DNA of 64,000 bases from Cherax quadricarinatus (GCF_038502225.1 NW_027195384.1:62001-126000), one strand, 5' to 3'; shown: positions 46,541-59,117, counted from the stretch's first letter. Notes: a model not told the origin generated them from the letters alone. Made by a program: numbers and translations.

Positions 46541-47694
46541 AGTATAGTTGTTTGGCTTTCTTTACTACTTTGGTGAGAGCTGATGAATAGTGTTTAAGAA
46601 TATCTTTGTGTATTAAGCCCTGTCTATATTGCTTTTCATATTGGTGTTTCTTGTCAATGGATTTCAGAATGGTGCTGGTTAACCATGGGCAACCAAGCCG
46701 TTTGTTTGTGATCTGTTTCGTTTTTATAGGACATTGTTTGTTGTATAGTCTAAGTAATTTGTTAAGAAAAATGTCTGTCCAGTCATCAATACCATTGGCC
46801 TTGGAGAATTCTGTAGGCCAGTCAACAATCTCTAGGTCATTTGTGAACTTCCTTATTGAGGCCTCGTCATGGAGTCTAAATGAGACTTTGTTGTATTAAA
46901 GTGGTGGTTTATTAATGTTTGTCAGGAGGAAGGTAGGGTAGTGGTCTGTAGTGCTATCTGTGATTGTCCCTGATTTAAGGGGGGGCTAGTATATTGGTCC
47001 ATATGTGGTCTATTATGGTTGCACTTGTCTCAGTGACCCTGGTTGGTTTAGTTATTGTTGGTATGAGAAGTGTGTTGTTCATATTGTTAATGAAATCAGT
47101 TACAGGCTGATCATCTAGTAAGCCAAGATTGATGTTGAAGTCTCCAGCTAAGAGAAGGTGGTGCTTATTCATTTGTCTGTTTGTTATTAGTGACTTTAAT
47201 TTCTCACTGAAATTTGGGATGTTTGTGTGAGGTATCCGGTAAATGGCACCGATTGTTATAGGTGTCTTAAGGTTTTTTACAGTAAAATTAGCAAAAATGT
47301 ATTCCCCATATTCATCACTAAAGCAAGTGGTGCTAATACAAGATAATTGGTTAGAGTAATAGATTGCAATACCACCCCCAACTTGGTTTGGTCTGCAGTT
47401 GTGAATTGCTGTGTATCCTGGTAGAGGGTAGATATCTATTGTGTCCTGCTTAAGCCAGGTCTCAGTAAGAATACTGCAGGAGAAGGGTGTCTTTAGTGAT
47501 TCAAGGAGTGCCAGGAGGTCATCATAGTGTTTGCTTAAGGATCTGATGTTGTAGTTAAGTACTGATAGACTTTTAGCATTGTTTAGGATAGTGCTGGCTT
47601 GTGATGCTGTGTAATAAAGGCAGTTACTTTCCAATAGGTTTTGATTGTGTGTCAGATTGTGGAGGTTTAGATCAGGGTCAACGTGATCAATCAT
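46541..47694 (-). pseudogene. LINE-D 5' coding part: endonuclease and linker
   Basis: ATG at 47,694 (MIDHVDPDLN). APE-type endonuclease: LSVLNYNIRSL, SILTETWL, VGGGIAIYYS, LLAGDFNIN and IIDHIWTN; a stop or frame break occurs near 46,975. The downstream part (46,541-46,900) continues in another frame with WLTSTILKSIDKKHQY and KVVKKAKQLYYS. No ORF1 is seen upstream. The catalytic SDH is represented by IDH, as in several LINE endonucleases. Confidence 0.87.
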
Positions 47695-48517
47695 CTTCTA
47701 GGTTTAAATTATGGTTATTTATATCCTGAGTTATGTGTTGAGTTCTAGTACTGATATCTGCAGTGGTGGGAAGCTTGGATAAGTATATAGCTAGAGTATT
47801 TTGGTCATATAGAGTATAGTCACTACTACACATAATGAAGTTGATGTTGTCTATGTGTTGTGCTGGAATGAACTAAAGTACAATTAGGTATAAACTAGTA
47901 ATATAAAAATACAAATTTAAAATAGAACAAGACTCTCACTTGTAATTGCACTTGTGGAGTCTATGTTTTGAGCTAGAATGAGCTATAGTACAACTAGATT
48001 TAATCTAATAATATAAAAATACAAATTAAAAATAGCACCAGTCTCTCACTAGTAATTGCAATATGGTCTAATATAATGAATTTGGTATTGGCTATAGTAC
48101 AACTGAGTTTAATCTAATAATATAAAAAAGGCACAAGACTCTCAATTGTAATTGCACTAAGGTGTTATATAAGTTGTTTACAAGAATTAGAGTAAAACTA
48201 GATTTCAATTGACAAGATAAAATATACAAGTTAAGGTAGCAAAAGAATAAAAAAAGTAGAAAAAAAAGGTATGTGAGGTAGTTGGTACTAGTTAGCAAAA
48301 GATAGTTAAGGGCCTTGAACAATAATATAATTGAAATATACACTAATTGCACACACAATATAGTCACTAAGATATGAAAACATTCTTAGAGTAGGAATTA
48401 TAATATAAACTTATAATATAAAAATACAAATTGAAATGGTACTTGCAATTGCACTAGAGTCTGGTATAGGTTGTTGACAAGATCAAGAGTATAACTAGAT
48501 TTAAATTGACAAAATAA
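47695..48517 (-). repeat. AT-rich tandem monomers upstream of LINE-D
   Basis: A motif TAATATAAAAATACAAATT recurs at about 47,900, 48,008 and 48,410, with a variant at 48,117, each with CAAGACTCTCA and TAATTGCAC blocks nearby. Unit length is about 108 bp, with a longer 293-bp repeat (48,170-48,260 and 48,463-48,545). Position suggests a LINE-D 5' UTR. No coding potential is seen. Confidence 0.65.
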
Positions 48518-49261
48518 AATTCACAATTAAAGTACCAAAAGAATAATAGTAAAAAATAACAATGGTAATGTCTTGGTTATAATATGATAGTAAGATGGTA
48601 GACAGGTACACAGGTACACAGGTACAAAGGATAATATAAAGGTTGGAGTTGAATATACAAACTTGAAAATTTGGCAACAAAATGTTATGGGAAGTATAAA
48701 ATAATGTTTAATGTACAAAAGTAAAATTGACTGGTAGTAAATATGGTGTTTAATAAAATTTTAGTAAGTAATAATGATTACAAAAAAAGTGAAAAAGTAA
48801 TGTTTATTTCATTCAATATTGCACTGGTAGTTATACTTGAGGTTATATGGCAGTACAAGGTAATTAAGAGTACTCTAAGATAGTAAATGTGGTATTAAAA
48901 CAGGTAAAGGTAATTAGACAAGTAATGGTTTTTAAATGTCAAAAATGTTAAGAGTAAATTGAAATTATAGTAAAAATGATAATTATTAATTTTAGTAAGT
49001 AATATCAATTGATAGTATTTAAAAAAAATATGAGGTAGTAATATGGACAGAGAAAGTATCAATTCAGATAATGTTTAAGCAAACAATAGTAAATAAGAAA
49101 ATTACATAAGGTGACTTATGCTTACTAGTAAAATCACAAAATGAGGTAGTTGATTACAGGTACCTGTGTTCCTGTCTACCATCTTACTATCATATTATAA
49201 AAAAGACATTACCATTGTTATTTTTTACTATTATTCTTTTGGTACTTTAATTGTGAAATTT
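48518..49261. repeat. Inverted repeat, 93-bp arms 557 bp apart
   Basis: Arms 48,518-48,610 and 49,168-49,261 are reverse complements with few mismatches (ATGGTAGACAGG in one, CCTGTCTACCAT in the other). The spacer is AT-rich with no gene. It could be a twin-primed (5'-inverted) LINE insertion. Confidence 0.85.
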
Positions 49262-49838
49262 GAACAATAATGGAGCAAAACATACACTACACTACGTAGG
49301 CTTTTAAGTTGGACATTGTTTAGTTATTCTCTGTAAGATTAGTATCCCTGAGAAATCGTGATAGATCATTCTCGTTCGTTATTGTGTACAGTGACCTACA
49401 TTTGTTTTCCTAACAAGAATTTTCCCATCCCGTGTGAAGCATTGGTGTATTGTGTCATTATTCTCCCGCTTAAGTTTTCTGACTCTATACAGGAGGTTCT
49501 GACGTTTTTTTGGTAAGACACTCGTTTATGTATTCCTCTTTCTTTACTTTAATAGATGCAATAATTAAGTCTTTTTTCCTGTCATGTGAGTGGAATCTAA
49601 GCATAACACTTTTTCTACTTCATTGTTAAAGTCTGATAATTCCAGTATGCCCAATAAATTAACCAAGAGAGTATAGGCTGAGTGTTACACCTTACAATAA
49701 GAGGGAAATTGTTAATACCAGAAGCATGGAAGCTTGAGTGTGCTTTGGATGGAGCCCTACCTGAGGAGTTAACAGGTGGAAAGAATTAATGGTTGATTAT
49801 GTAAATACCAATGTTGGAGTTCCCAAGCCAGGTGGCCA
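49262..49838. other. No gene or repeat recognised
   Basis: Unique-looking AT-rich sequence. I see no open frame with recognisable content and no copy elsewhere in the window. Confidence 0.5.
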
Positions 49839-50866
49839 GAGAAGATGCACAAGGCTTATTCCTCTAAGAAAAAGGAGGAGTAGATGTAAAATAGAAAGAG
49901 ACAGGCGCTCCATTTACAGGCGACGGAAAAGAATAACAGAGCGGCTAAAAGAGGTCAATATATCTGAAATGCGTAGGGAGACACTGGTCAGAGAAATAGC
50001 AAACATCGAACTTAAGCTAAAGGAATCTTATAGGAGTCAGGAATCGTGGGAAGAACTAAAAGCCATAAATGAAATCGAAAGAAACCCAAAGTATTTCTTC
50101 TCCTATGCCGAATCAAAGTCGAGAACAACGTCCAGTATTGGGCCCTTACTTAAACATGATGGATCCTACACAGATGACAGCAAGGAAATGAGTGAGCTAC
50201 TCAAGTCCCAATATGACACAGTTTTTAGCAAGCCGCTAACCAGACTGAGAGTCGAAGATCAAAATTAATTTTTTATGAGAGAACCACAGAATTTGGTTAA
50301 CACAAGCCTATCTTATGTTATCCTGACGCCAAATGACTTCGAACAGGCGATAAATGACATGCCCATGCACTCTGCCCCAGGGCCAGACTCATGGAACTCC
50401 GTGTTCATCAAGAACTGCAAGAAGCCCCTATCATGAGCCTTTACAATCCTATGGAGAGGGAGCATGGACACGGGGGTCGTCCCACAGTTACTAGAAACAA
50501 CAGACATAGCCCCACTCCACAAAGGGGGCAGTAAAGCAACAGCAAAGAACTACAGACCGATAGCACTAACATCCCATATCATAAAAATCTTTGAAAGGGT
50601 TCTAAGAAGCAAGATCACCATCTAGAAACCCATTAGTTACACAACCCAGGGCAACATGGGTTTAGAACAGGTCGCTCCTGTCTGTCTCAACTATTGGATC
50701 ACTACGACAAGGTCCTAGATGCACTAGAAGACAAAAAGAATGCAGACGTAATACATACAGACTTTGCAAAAGCCTTCGACAAGTGTCACCATGGGGTAAT
50801 AGCGCACAAAATGTGTGCTAAAGGAATAACAGGAAAAGTCGGTCGATGGATCTATAATTTCCTCCA
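49839..50866 (+). pseudogene. CR1A copy 5, internal ORF2 fragment
   Basis: Starts at RCTRLIPLRKRRSRCK (ORF2 linker) and ends in GRWIYNFL, so it holds the linker and the RT N-terminal part. Lesions: CAAAATTAA stop at 50,266-50,268, TGA at about 50,434, and a six-base gap near 50,620. It is missing both 5' and 3' ends; copy 6 begins directly after it. Confidence 0.9.
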
Positions 50867-52178
50867 CACCGTGTCAGCGTGTCAGCGTGTCAGCTCCGGG
50901 TTTTCTGTGTTTTCACGGTCGCTCTTACGTGCTAGAACTTTAATTTGTGTCATCAATCCTATACGATACATCCCTCTAGCGCCTGGAACCAATCTTGGGC
51001 GGAAAACATTATATACTGAGTCAAAAAAAGGAGAATTAGTGTGCACTACCTAGCAGAGTTTACTGCCAGAGGGGAATCATAGGCCTGTGTCCCGTGTGAA
51101 AAAAATAATAATAATTGAACTTTTCGTGTCAGAGGAAAGAAAGTCTCCCTGATAACATTGAGTATACATAGTGCATAGTGTATACTACAGTGGTCCCTAG
51201 TATATTGATGATAAAGGCTAAAGTGTCATTTGAAAACAGGTGAATTTGTAAATGAAGTGATAAGCCTATAGAGGCAGGTGCCAGAAGTCGCCAGAAACTT
51301 ACCACAGGTCAGCTGTTTTTAATAATCTTCCTGGCCTGCTAGTGTACTCGCATATAATCTAGTGATACCAGTGAATAGCAGAATACAGTGTTGTAGTAGC
51401 AACTAACCAGTATTATAATGGTACTTAGTGGAGTGGAGTGACTTTCATTAGTTTCTTTTTTCTTGAAATACCAGACGTTACTGTGAATTTCATATAACCT
51501 GTAGTTACCAGCGGTCGCAATATACACAACGAGAAGCAATTATTACTACAGAAAAAGCGTCCTTCCTCCAAAATTTCCACCAGTCAACTATAGTGATAAT
51601 ATAGCATTTATTGTGGCGGAGACGGAAAAAAAAATAAAGCTAGATACAGCGATTGATAAACAAGGGTTGAGGTCGACCGTTCGTCATAGTAGAAGCTTCC
51701 AGCAGTCACCGGTTCTTCAACATGCAAGTTATACTTTTGTATCAATCAACTCACATATTACTCGGGTAGATAATTTCCAGTAGATCCTTCATGTGTTAGC
51801 CCAAATCACCGACCAGTATGTTTTAAATAAGCGACCCACTGATCAGATCAGATCGACTGGTCCGAACCCTTGACTGGTCCGAACCCTTGACTGGTCCGAA
51901 CCCTTGACTGGTCCGAACCCTTGACTGGACCGAACCCTTGACTGGTTTCAAACGGTTTCGTTGGACAATAAAGCAGACTGTAAACGGATGGGGTTGTAGG
52001 TGCCCTTATAAACACAAACATTAAATATATATCAGGAACGTGCACGGTAAGCTGTCCAATATACAAAAACAGTTAGAAACAGAAATACAAATAGCTAGAG
52101 CTTCATTTAAGGAGGTTATTAATAGAATATTCAAGAGGTTGCTAGTAGAATTGCAGTAAATCAACCATTCAAATCATT
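50867..52178 (+). promoter_or_regulatory. CR1A 5' UTR, copy 6, with 17-bp repeats
   Basis: Matches 26,335-27,633. TGGTCCGAACCCTTGAC units lie at about 51,857-51,945, five clear ones. It contains the TTATAAACACAAACATT block also found in copies 2 and 3. Internal promoter expected; no motif assigned. Confidence 0.7.
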
Positions 52179-53439
52179 ATGAAGCTGTGTGTAGTCTGTG
52201 GTCAGTCAAACAAACGGGCTTCCACATGGATAAATTGTCATTTTTGTGGAAATTGGTGTCACTCCCCTTGTGCAGATATCCAAGAACTAGCTACAAGCAG
52301 TATTAAAACAGGGAAATGTTTTTGGATATGCCCAAATGAGATAAATCTGTGGACTAAAATCACAAGGGTATTAAAAGAGGACAACATCAAAGCTGCTTTC
52401 ATAGAAAACCTGGAAGCTTTCTACAACAGATGGGAACATAAAAAGTCTGGGCTGAATGGTACTGCCCTTGATACTGGCCATGTAGTCAGAAACTGTAAGG
52501 CTGGAGATGAAGTCCTGGTAGTCAGTAAATGTGGGGCTGATAGTGCTGTCCTGGGAGACAGTAATGGTGAAGCTGGAGGTGCTGTCCTGGGAGACAGTAA
52601 TGGTGAAGCTGGAGGTGCTGTCCTGGGAGACAGTAATGGTGAAGCTGGAGGTGCTGTCCTGGGAGACAGTAATGGTGAAGCTGGAGATGCTGTCCTTGGG
52701 AGACAGTAATGGTGAAGCTGGAGATTTTGTCCAGGTAGTCGGGAATTATACGCAGGAAGGAATACATATAAATGACCTCATAGGGGACAGGAGCCATAGT
52801 AGGGAAACAAGTGTAGTCAAAGATAAGATAAAACCAATATTGCAAACTAGAAATACCGCAGGAAATAGCAAACAAGAGGACTCCACTAGCAATAGTGAGG
52901 ATATATTACCAAAAACAACTGGTGGGAGCTCCATTGTTGGTGCTAGGGATGATAGAAGTAAGACAGGGAAACATGCACCAACAGGGAATACAGTCACAGA
53001 AACCCAAGGCAAACGGAAACCAAGCCTGTGCACATACTATGCACTTGGTATCTGCTGGCATGGGAAATCTGGAAAAACAGATGGGACGTGCAACTATGAC
53101 CACCCTAGAAAATGCCATGCCCATATGACAACAGGAAAATGCAAACTCCCTTCCTGTAAACTTTTTCACCCTGAACTGTGTACCTCTTCAGTACAGGAAA
53201 GACTGTGCTATAACTTAAATTGCCAGGCATACCATCTAAAGGGGACAAAAAGATACAAAACATCCAGGCCATGGGAAAACCTGGGTAGCCACAGCCACTC
53301 AAGAGGGAGAGGTTTTTTAGTGCCAGGAAGGAAAAAAAACTGGCAGGAAATGGCAGAAATCGTACACCAAATCCAGTCATTCCTGGAGTGGAACCACAGT
53401 CGATGGCCTCCACTCCAAACCAACAGATACAGATACTAA
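52179..53439 (+). pseudogene. CR1A ORF1, copy 6, frameshifted in repeat block
   Basis: PHD finger intact (CVVCGQ, CHFCGNWCHSPC, CFWIC). The repeat block has five units. An extra T at about 52,696 (GTCCTTGGG) shifts the frame within the last unit. The remainder, with all three CCCH fingers, is open to 53,439. One base from intact. Confidence 0.92.
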
Positions 53440-56400
53440 TGCCGGAAAAAAAATCCCCCCCCAGTACCAACAATACCACCAGTCCGATAACATTCTTCTT
53501 TGCAAATATACAGGGTCTAAAGCCAGCAACAAACAACAAAATACCTTTCATCCGTGGACTGCTTGCAGAGGCAAAGGCAATGTTCATGGCTTTCACTGAC
53601 ACCCACATAAAGGAGCACTTGGACAACGAAATATGGATCCCAGGTTACAACCTATACAGATGTGACAGAGTAAACATGCAAAAGGGGGGGGGGGGGTTGG
53701 CCTGTACATTGCAGAGTCACTTGTTTGCACAGAACTGCTTAATGCCTCAAATGATGTAGTGGAAGTTTTAGCAGTAAAGGTCGAGAACCAAAACCTAGTC
53801 ATTGTGGTAGTCTACAAGCCTCCGGATGCAACATCCCAGCAATTCCAGGAACAGCTGTTAAAAATTGACCACTGTCTGGAAAATCTTCCAGCTCCTGCAC
53901 CCAACATCTTGCTCCTGGGGGATTTCAACTTAAGGCACCTAAAATGGAGGAATATAGCAAATAATATTGTTGCAGTAATAACACCAGGAGGCAGCTCTGA
54001 TGAAAACTCACACTCACACGAGCTTTTAAATCTCTGCACAAAATTCAATTTAAACCAGCAAATAATAGAGCCTACTAGACTGGAGAATACACTAGACCTC
54101 ATCTTCACTAACAATGATGATCTGATAAGAAATGTCACCATATCAAAAACAATATACTCAGATCACAACATAATTGAGGTTCAGACATGTATGCGTGGAG
54201 CCCCAGACCGACATAATGAGACTAGTCACGAGGGAGCATTCACCAAATTCAACTTCAATAACAAAAACATAAAGTGGGACCAAGTAAACCAAGTCCTAAC
54301 CGATATAAGCTGGGAAGATATACTAAGCAACACAGACCCCAACTTATGCCTAGAACAGATTAACTCGGTGGCACTCGATGTATGCACAAGGCTTATTCCT
54401 CTAAGAAAAAGGAGGAGTAGATGTAAAATAGAAAGAGACAGGCGCTCCCTTTACAGGCGACGGAAAAGAATAACAGAGCGGCTAAAAGAGGTCAATATAT
54501 CTGAAATGCGTAGGGAGACACTGGTCAGAGAAATAGCAAGCATCGAACTTAAGCTAAAAGAATCCTTTAGGAGTCAGGAATCGTGGGAAGAACTAAAAGC
54601 CATAAATGAAATCGAAAGAAACCCAAAGTATTTCTTCTCCTATGCCAAATCAAAATCGAGAACAACGTCCAGTATTGGGCCCCTACTTAAACAAGATGGG
54701 TCCTACACAGATGACAGCAAGGAAATGAGTGAGCTACTCAAGTCCCAATATGACTCAGTTTTTAGCAAGCCGCTAACCAGACTGAGAGTCGAAGATCAAA
54801 ATGAATTTTTTATGAGAGAGCCACAAAATTTGATTAACACAAGCCTATCCGATGTTATCCTGACGCCAAATGACTTCGAACAGGCGATAAATGACATGCC
54901 CATGCACTCTGCCCCAGGGCCAGACTCATGGAACTCTGTGTTCATCAAGAACTGCAAGAAGCCCCTATCACGAGCCTTTTCCATCCTATGGAGAGGGAGC
55001 ATGGACACGGGGGTCGTCCCACAGTTACTAAAAACAACAGACATAGCCCCACTTCACAAAGGGGGCAGTAAAGCAACAGCAAAGAACTACAGACCAATAG
55101 CACTAACATCCCATATCATAAAAATCTTTGAAAGGGTCCTAAGAAGCAAGATCACCACCCATCTAGAAACCCATCAGTTACACAACCCAGGGCAACATGG
55201 GTTTAGAACAGGTCGCTCCTGTCTGTCTCAACTATTGGATCACTACGACAAGGTCCTAAATGCACTAGAAGACAAAAAGAATGCAGATGTAATATATACA
55301 GACTTTGCAAAAGCCTTCGACAAGTGTGACCATGGCGTAATAGCGCACAAAATGCGTGCTAAAGGAATGACAGGAAAAGTCGGTCGATGGATCTATAATT
55401 TCCTCACTAACAGAACACAGAGAGTAGTCGTCAACAGAGTAAAGTCCGAGGCAGCTACGGTGAAAAGCTCTGTTCCACAAGGCACAGTACTCGCTCCCAT
55501 CTTGTTCCTCATCCTCATATCCGACATAGACAAGGATGTCAGCCACAGCACCGTGTCTTCCTTTGCAGATGACACCCGAATCTGCATGACAGTGTCTTCC
55601 ATTGCAGACACTGCAAGGCTCCAGGCGGACATCAACCAAATCTTTCAGTGGGCTGCAGAAAACAATATGAAGTTCAACGATTAGAAATTTCAATTACTCA
55701 GATATGGTAAACATGAGGAAATTAAATCTTCATCAGAGTACAAAACAAATTCTGGCCACAAAATAGAGCGAAACACCAACGTCAAAGACCTGGGAGTGAT
55801 CATGTCGGAGGATCTCACCTTCAAGGACCATAACATTGTATCAATCGCATCTGCTAGAAAAATGACAGGATGGATAATGAGAACCTTCAAAACTAGGGAG
55901 GCCAAGCCCATGATGACACTCTTCAGGTCACTTGTTCTATCTAGGCTGGAATATTGCTGCACACTAACAGCACCTTTCAAGGCAGGTGAAATTGCCGACC
56001 TAGAAAATGTACAGAGAACATTCACGGCGTGCATAATGGAGATAAAACACCTCAATTACTGGGAGCGCTTGAGGTTCCTAAACCTGTATTCCCTGGAACG
56101 CAGGAGGGAGAGATACATGATTATATACACCTGGAAAATCCTAGAGGGACTAGTACCGAACTTGCACACGAAAATCACTCACTACGAAAGCAAAAGACTT
56201 GGCAGACGATGCACCATCCCCCCAATGAAAAGCAGGGGTGTCACTAGCACGTTAAGAGACCATACAATAAGTGTCAGGGGCCCGAGACTGTTCAACTGCC
56301 TCCCAGCACACATAAGGGGGATTACCAACAGACCCCTGGCAGTCTTCAAGCTGGCACTGGACAAGCACCTAAAGTCAGTTCCTGATCAGCCGGGCTGTGG

Positions 56401-56500
56401 CTCGTACGTTGGTTTGCGTGCAGCCAGCAGCAACAGCCTGGTTGATCAGGCTCTGATCCACCAGGAGGCCTGGTCACAGACCGGGCCGCGGGGGCGTTGA
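53403..56500 (+). pseudogene. CR1A ORF2, copy 6, G-run frameshift and nonsense
   Basis: Starts at ATG 53,403. A run of 13 G (53,684-53,696, normally 8) shifts the frame between endonuclease motifs. From about 53,759 the frame is open for 641 codons through FADD to TAG at 55,682-55,684 (GAG elsewhere). It then continues in the same region to GPRGR at 56,500. The catalytic residues of EN and RT are all present. Confidence 0.93.
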
Positions 56501-56537
56501 CCCCCGGAACTCTCTCCAGGTAAACTCCAGGTAAACT

Positions 56538-57908
56538 AGAAAACAATTTGGCTTTAGAACACATAGAGGTACCAATCATGCAATAAATGTTATTTTTGAC
56601 ACTGTATCAAGTCTAAAACAGCAGGGCAATCTTGCCTTAATTGCCACCAGAGATGTTCATAAAGCTTTTGATAGCTTATGGCATGATGGCCTTATATACA
56701 AACTCATTGACCTACCAGACCATAACTGGACTTTTCTCAGAGTAATTTATAATTTCTTAACTCAAAGAAAAATCATTCCCACCTTTCATGGCAAGTCGAC
56801 AGAACCTTTTATACCGACGGCTGGTGTCCCACAAGGTTCTTGTCTCAGTCCACTTCTGTTTAACATTTATGTGAATGACCTTCCTCAACCAGAGTTTAAT
56901 GACACAATTGTGACACAGTTTGCAGATGATGTTATTCATGTCGTCTCATCAACTCCAGTAACAGGAAAATACAAGTATGAGAGAGTCATAGAAAAAATGA
57001 ATATTGAACTTCGTCGAACATCTAATTGGGAGAAGAAATGGAGAATTACGACTAATCCTGACAAGGTCCTTGTTAGCACGATAGGATGTTTTGCATCAAC
57101 CATTGAAGATAAAGGGGGTATCTCCATCAGAGGTACACCTGTAGCCATTAGAAACCCTAACAAGATCTTGGGATATGAAATAGACAGGCTGCTCCACTCA
57201 ACATCTCATGTAACTAAAAAGATCAACACAGCCAAAGCCGGTCTTAGCAGACTCTTTCGATTCAATCAAGCCCCTCAACATGTCAAAAAACATCTGTATA
57301 AAATGATAATAAGACCTATACTTGAATACCCTTGTGTCCCAATATCATTAACAACAAAGACCAACATGCTACGGTTACAAAGGGTCCAGAATAGAGCTCT
57401 TCGATTTATTACCAATACCAGGAGGAGAGACAGAGTTAAAATGGCAGATTTACATACACAACAAGATATCACTGCCATAAATGTACGCCTTGACACCCTA
57501 AAAAAGAAACAACTTTATACAATGCAAGAACTATACATGCCAGATAGAGAACATCCTATACAAGTGATAAATACCACCGATTACACCATTAATACTCCAC
57601 CTCACAGGACTCAAAGAATGACTCTCCCACAGAGGGTTCGTCGTTTTATTCATAAAGATGATTACCCTCGACCCATGATTTTGAGCAACCTACCTGACGA
57701 AGAAGATTGGATACTACCAGAACCCTTCTATGTATACTGAAAAAACCATCGCCCCCAATTAGGGAGACATCTTAAATAACTTTCTAATGTAAAACTATGC
57801 TATTGACTATTGTTGGACACCACCATTAAGAAGCTATTGTCACGAGCTCATAAACTGGCCAGAAAATATTGCCTTTCCTGTCGTATGAATATCCGTTGTG
57901 CAATCGCG

Positions 57909-57949
<41 letters not shown>
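56538..57949 (+). pseudogene. LINE-J: 5'-truncated Jockey-like RT with poly(A) tail
   Basis: Open frame from 56,538 (RKQFGFRTHRGTNHA) to TGA at 57,738-57,740, about 400 residues. Motif A RDVHKAFDSLWHDGL, motif B AGVPQGSCLSPLLFNIYVND, catalytic TQFADDVIHV, then thumb and C-terminal IIRPILEYP and LQRVQNRALRFIT. The 3' UTR is 57,741-57,908, then 41 A (57,909-57,949). A poly(A) tail fits the Jockey group, unlike the CR1 tails around it. No lesion is seen in the preserved part. The 5' end coincides with the CR1A copy 6 tail, so the upstream part was lost or displaced. Confidence 0.85.
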
Positions 57950-57950
<1 letters not shown>

Positions 57951-58216
57951 CAATTGCAACTTGTATAATTACAACCAATTCAGAGTCATGTACTTATATA
58001 CATATTATATTTATGTGACTCTGATGGGTTAGTATTATACCTCTTAAAAAATAATCTTCTCAGTTCAAATACACTTTTTAAATTACACCAAAGTGGTTGG
58101 GCCACTTACCTTTTATATCCTACCTCTCCCCCCCCTCCAACCCTCTTCCAATATTTCCATCCTTACCCATCCTTCTTCCTTCCCCATCTTACCAAAGCTC
58201 TGGTCATTAGAAGCGA
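57950..58216. other. No gene seen; pyrimidine-rich toward the right
   Basis: After the poly(A) a GCAATTGC palindrome appears, then AT-rich sequence, then a CT-rich tract (58,110-58,190). Nothing coding. Confidence 0.5.
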
Positions 58217-58976
58217 AGCCAACGTCAAAGACCTGGGAGTGATCATGTCGGAGGGTCTCACCTTCAAGGACCATAACATTGTATCAATCGCATCTGCTAG
58301 TAAAATGACAGGATGGATAATGAGAACCTTCAAAACTAGGGAGGCCAAGCCCATGATGACACTCTTCAGGTCACTTGTTCTATCTAGGCTGGAATATTGC
58401 TGCACACTAACAGCACCTTTCAAGGCAGGTGAAATTGCTGACCTAGAAAATGTACAGAGAATCTTCATGGCGCTCATAACGGAGATAAAACACCTCAATT
58501 ACTGGGAGCGCTTGAGGTTCCTGAACCTGTATTCCCTGGAACACAGGCGGGAGAGACGCAGGATTATATACACCTGGAAAATCCTAGAGGGACTAGTACA
58601 GAACTTGCACATGAAAATCACTCACTACAAAAGCAAATGACTTGGCAGACGATGCAACATCCCCCCAATGAAAAGCAGGGGTGTCACTAGCACGTTAAGA
58701 GACAATACAATAAGTGTCAGGGGCCCGAGACTGTTCAACTGCCTCCCAGCATACGTAAGGGGATTACCAACAGACCCCTGGCAGTCTTCAAGCTGGCACT
58801 GGACAAGCACCTAAAGTCGGTTCCTGATCAGCCGGGCTGTGGCTCGTACGTTGGTTTGCATGCAGCCAGCAGTAACAGCCTGTTTGATCAGGCTCTGATC
58901 CACCAGAAGGCCTGGTCACAGACCGGGCTGCGGGGGCGTTGACTCCCGGAACTCTCTCAAGGTAAACTCCAGGTAA
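58217..58976 (+). pseudogene. CR1A copy 7, 3' fragment
   Basis: Begins at ANVKDLGVIMSE of ORF2 and runs to the family 3' end and tail (AAGGTAAACTCCAGGTAA). The frame is broken by TGA at about 58,637 and a one-base loss near 58,761. It shows more substitutions than the other copies (for example EHRRERRRIIY), so it is probably older. No catalytic motif is left. Confidence 0.93.
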
Positions 58977-59026
58977 ACACGTCATTTAAGTCGTCTAACA
59001 ACGACCTCCCTCCGGCCGCAGTTTGG

Positions 59027-59117
59027 AAAATAAATTCCCATAATTATACTATATATTTTTATAATATAAATATATATAATTAATGCATTACTGTTGTTCT
59101 AAATTGTATTTTGAATA
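59027..59117. repeat. Dispersed repeat, partner of 4,038-4,136
   Basis: AATAAATTCCCATAATTATA to TTGTATTTTGAATAAA, same order as the copy near 4,040. It runs straight into the 824-bp repeat. Confidence 0.75.

Larger units (their letters stand above)
50867..56531 (+). mobile_element. CR1A copy 6, full structure
   Basis: 5' UTR 50,867-52,178, ORF1 from 52,179, ORF2 from 53,403, 3' tail CCAGGTAAACTCCAGGTAA to about 56,535. The 5' edge has three CGTGTCAG units in tandem. It lies between CR1A copy 5 and LINE-J. Confidence 0.95.
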
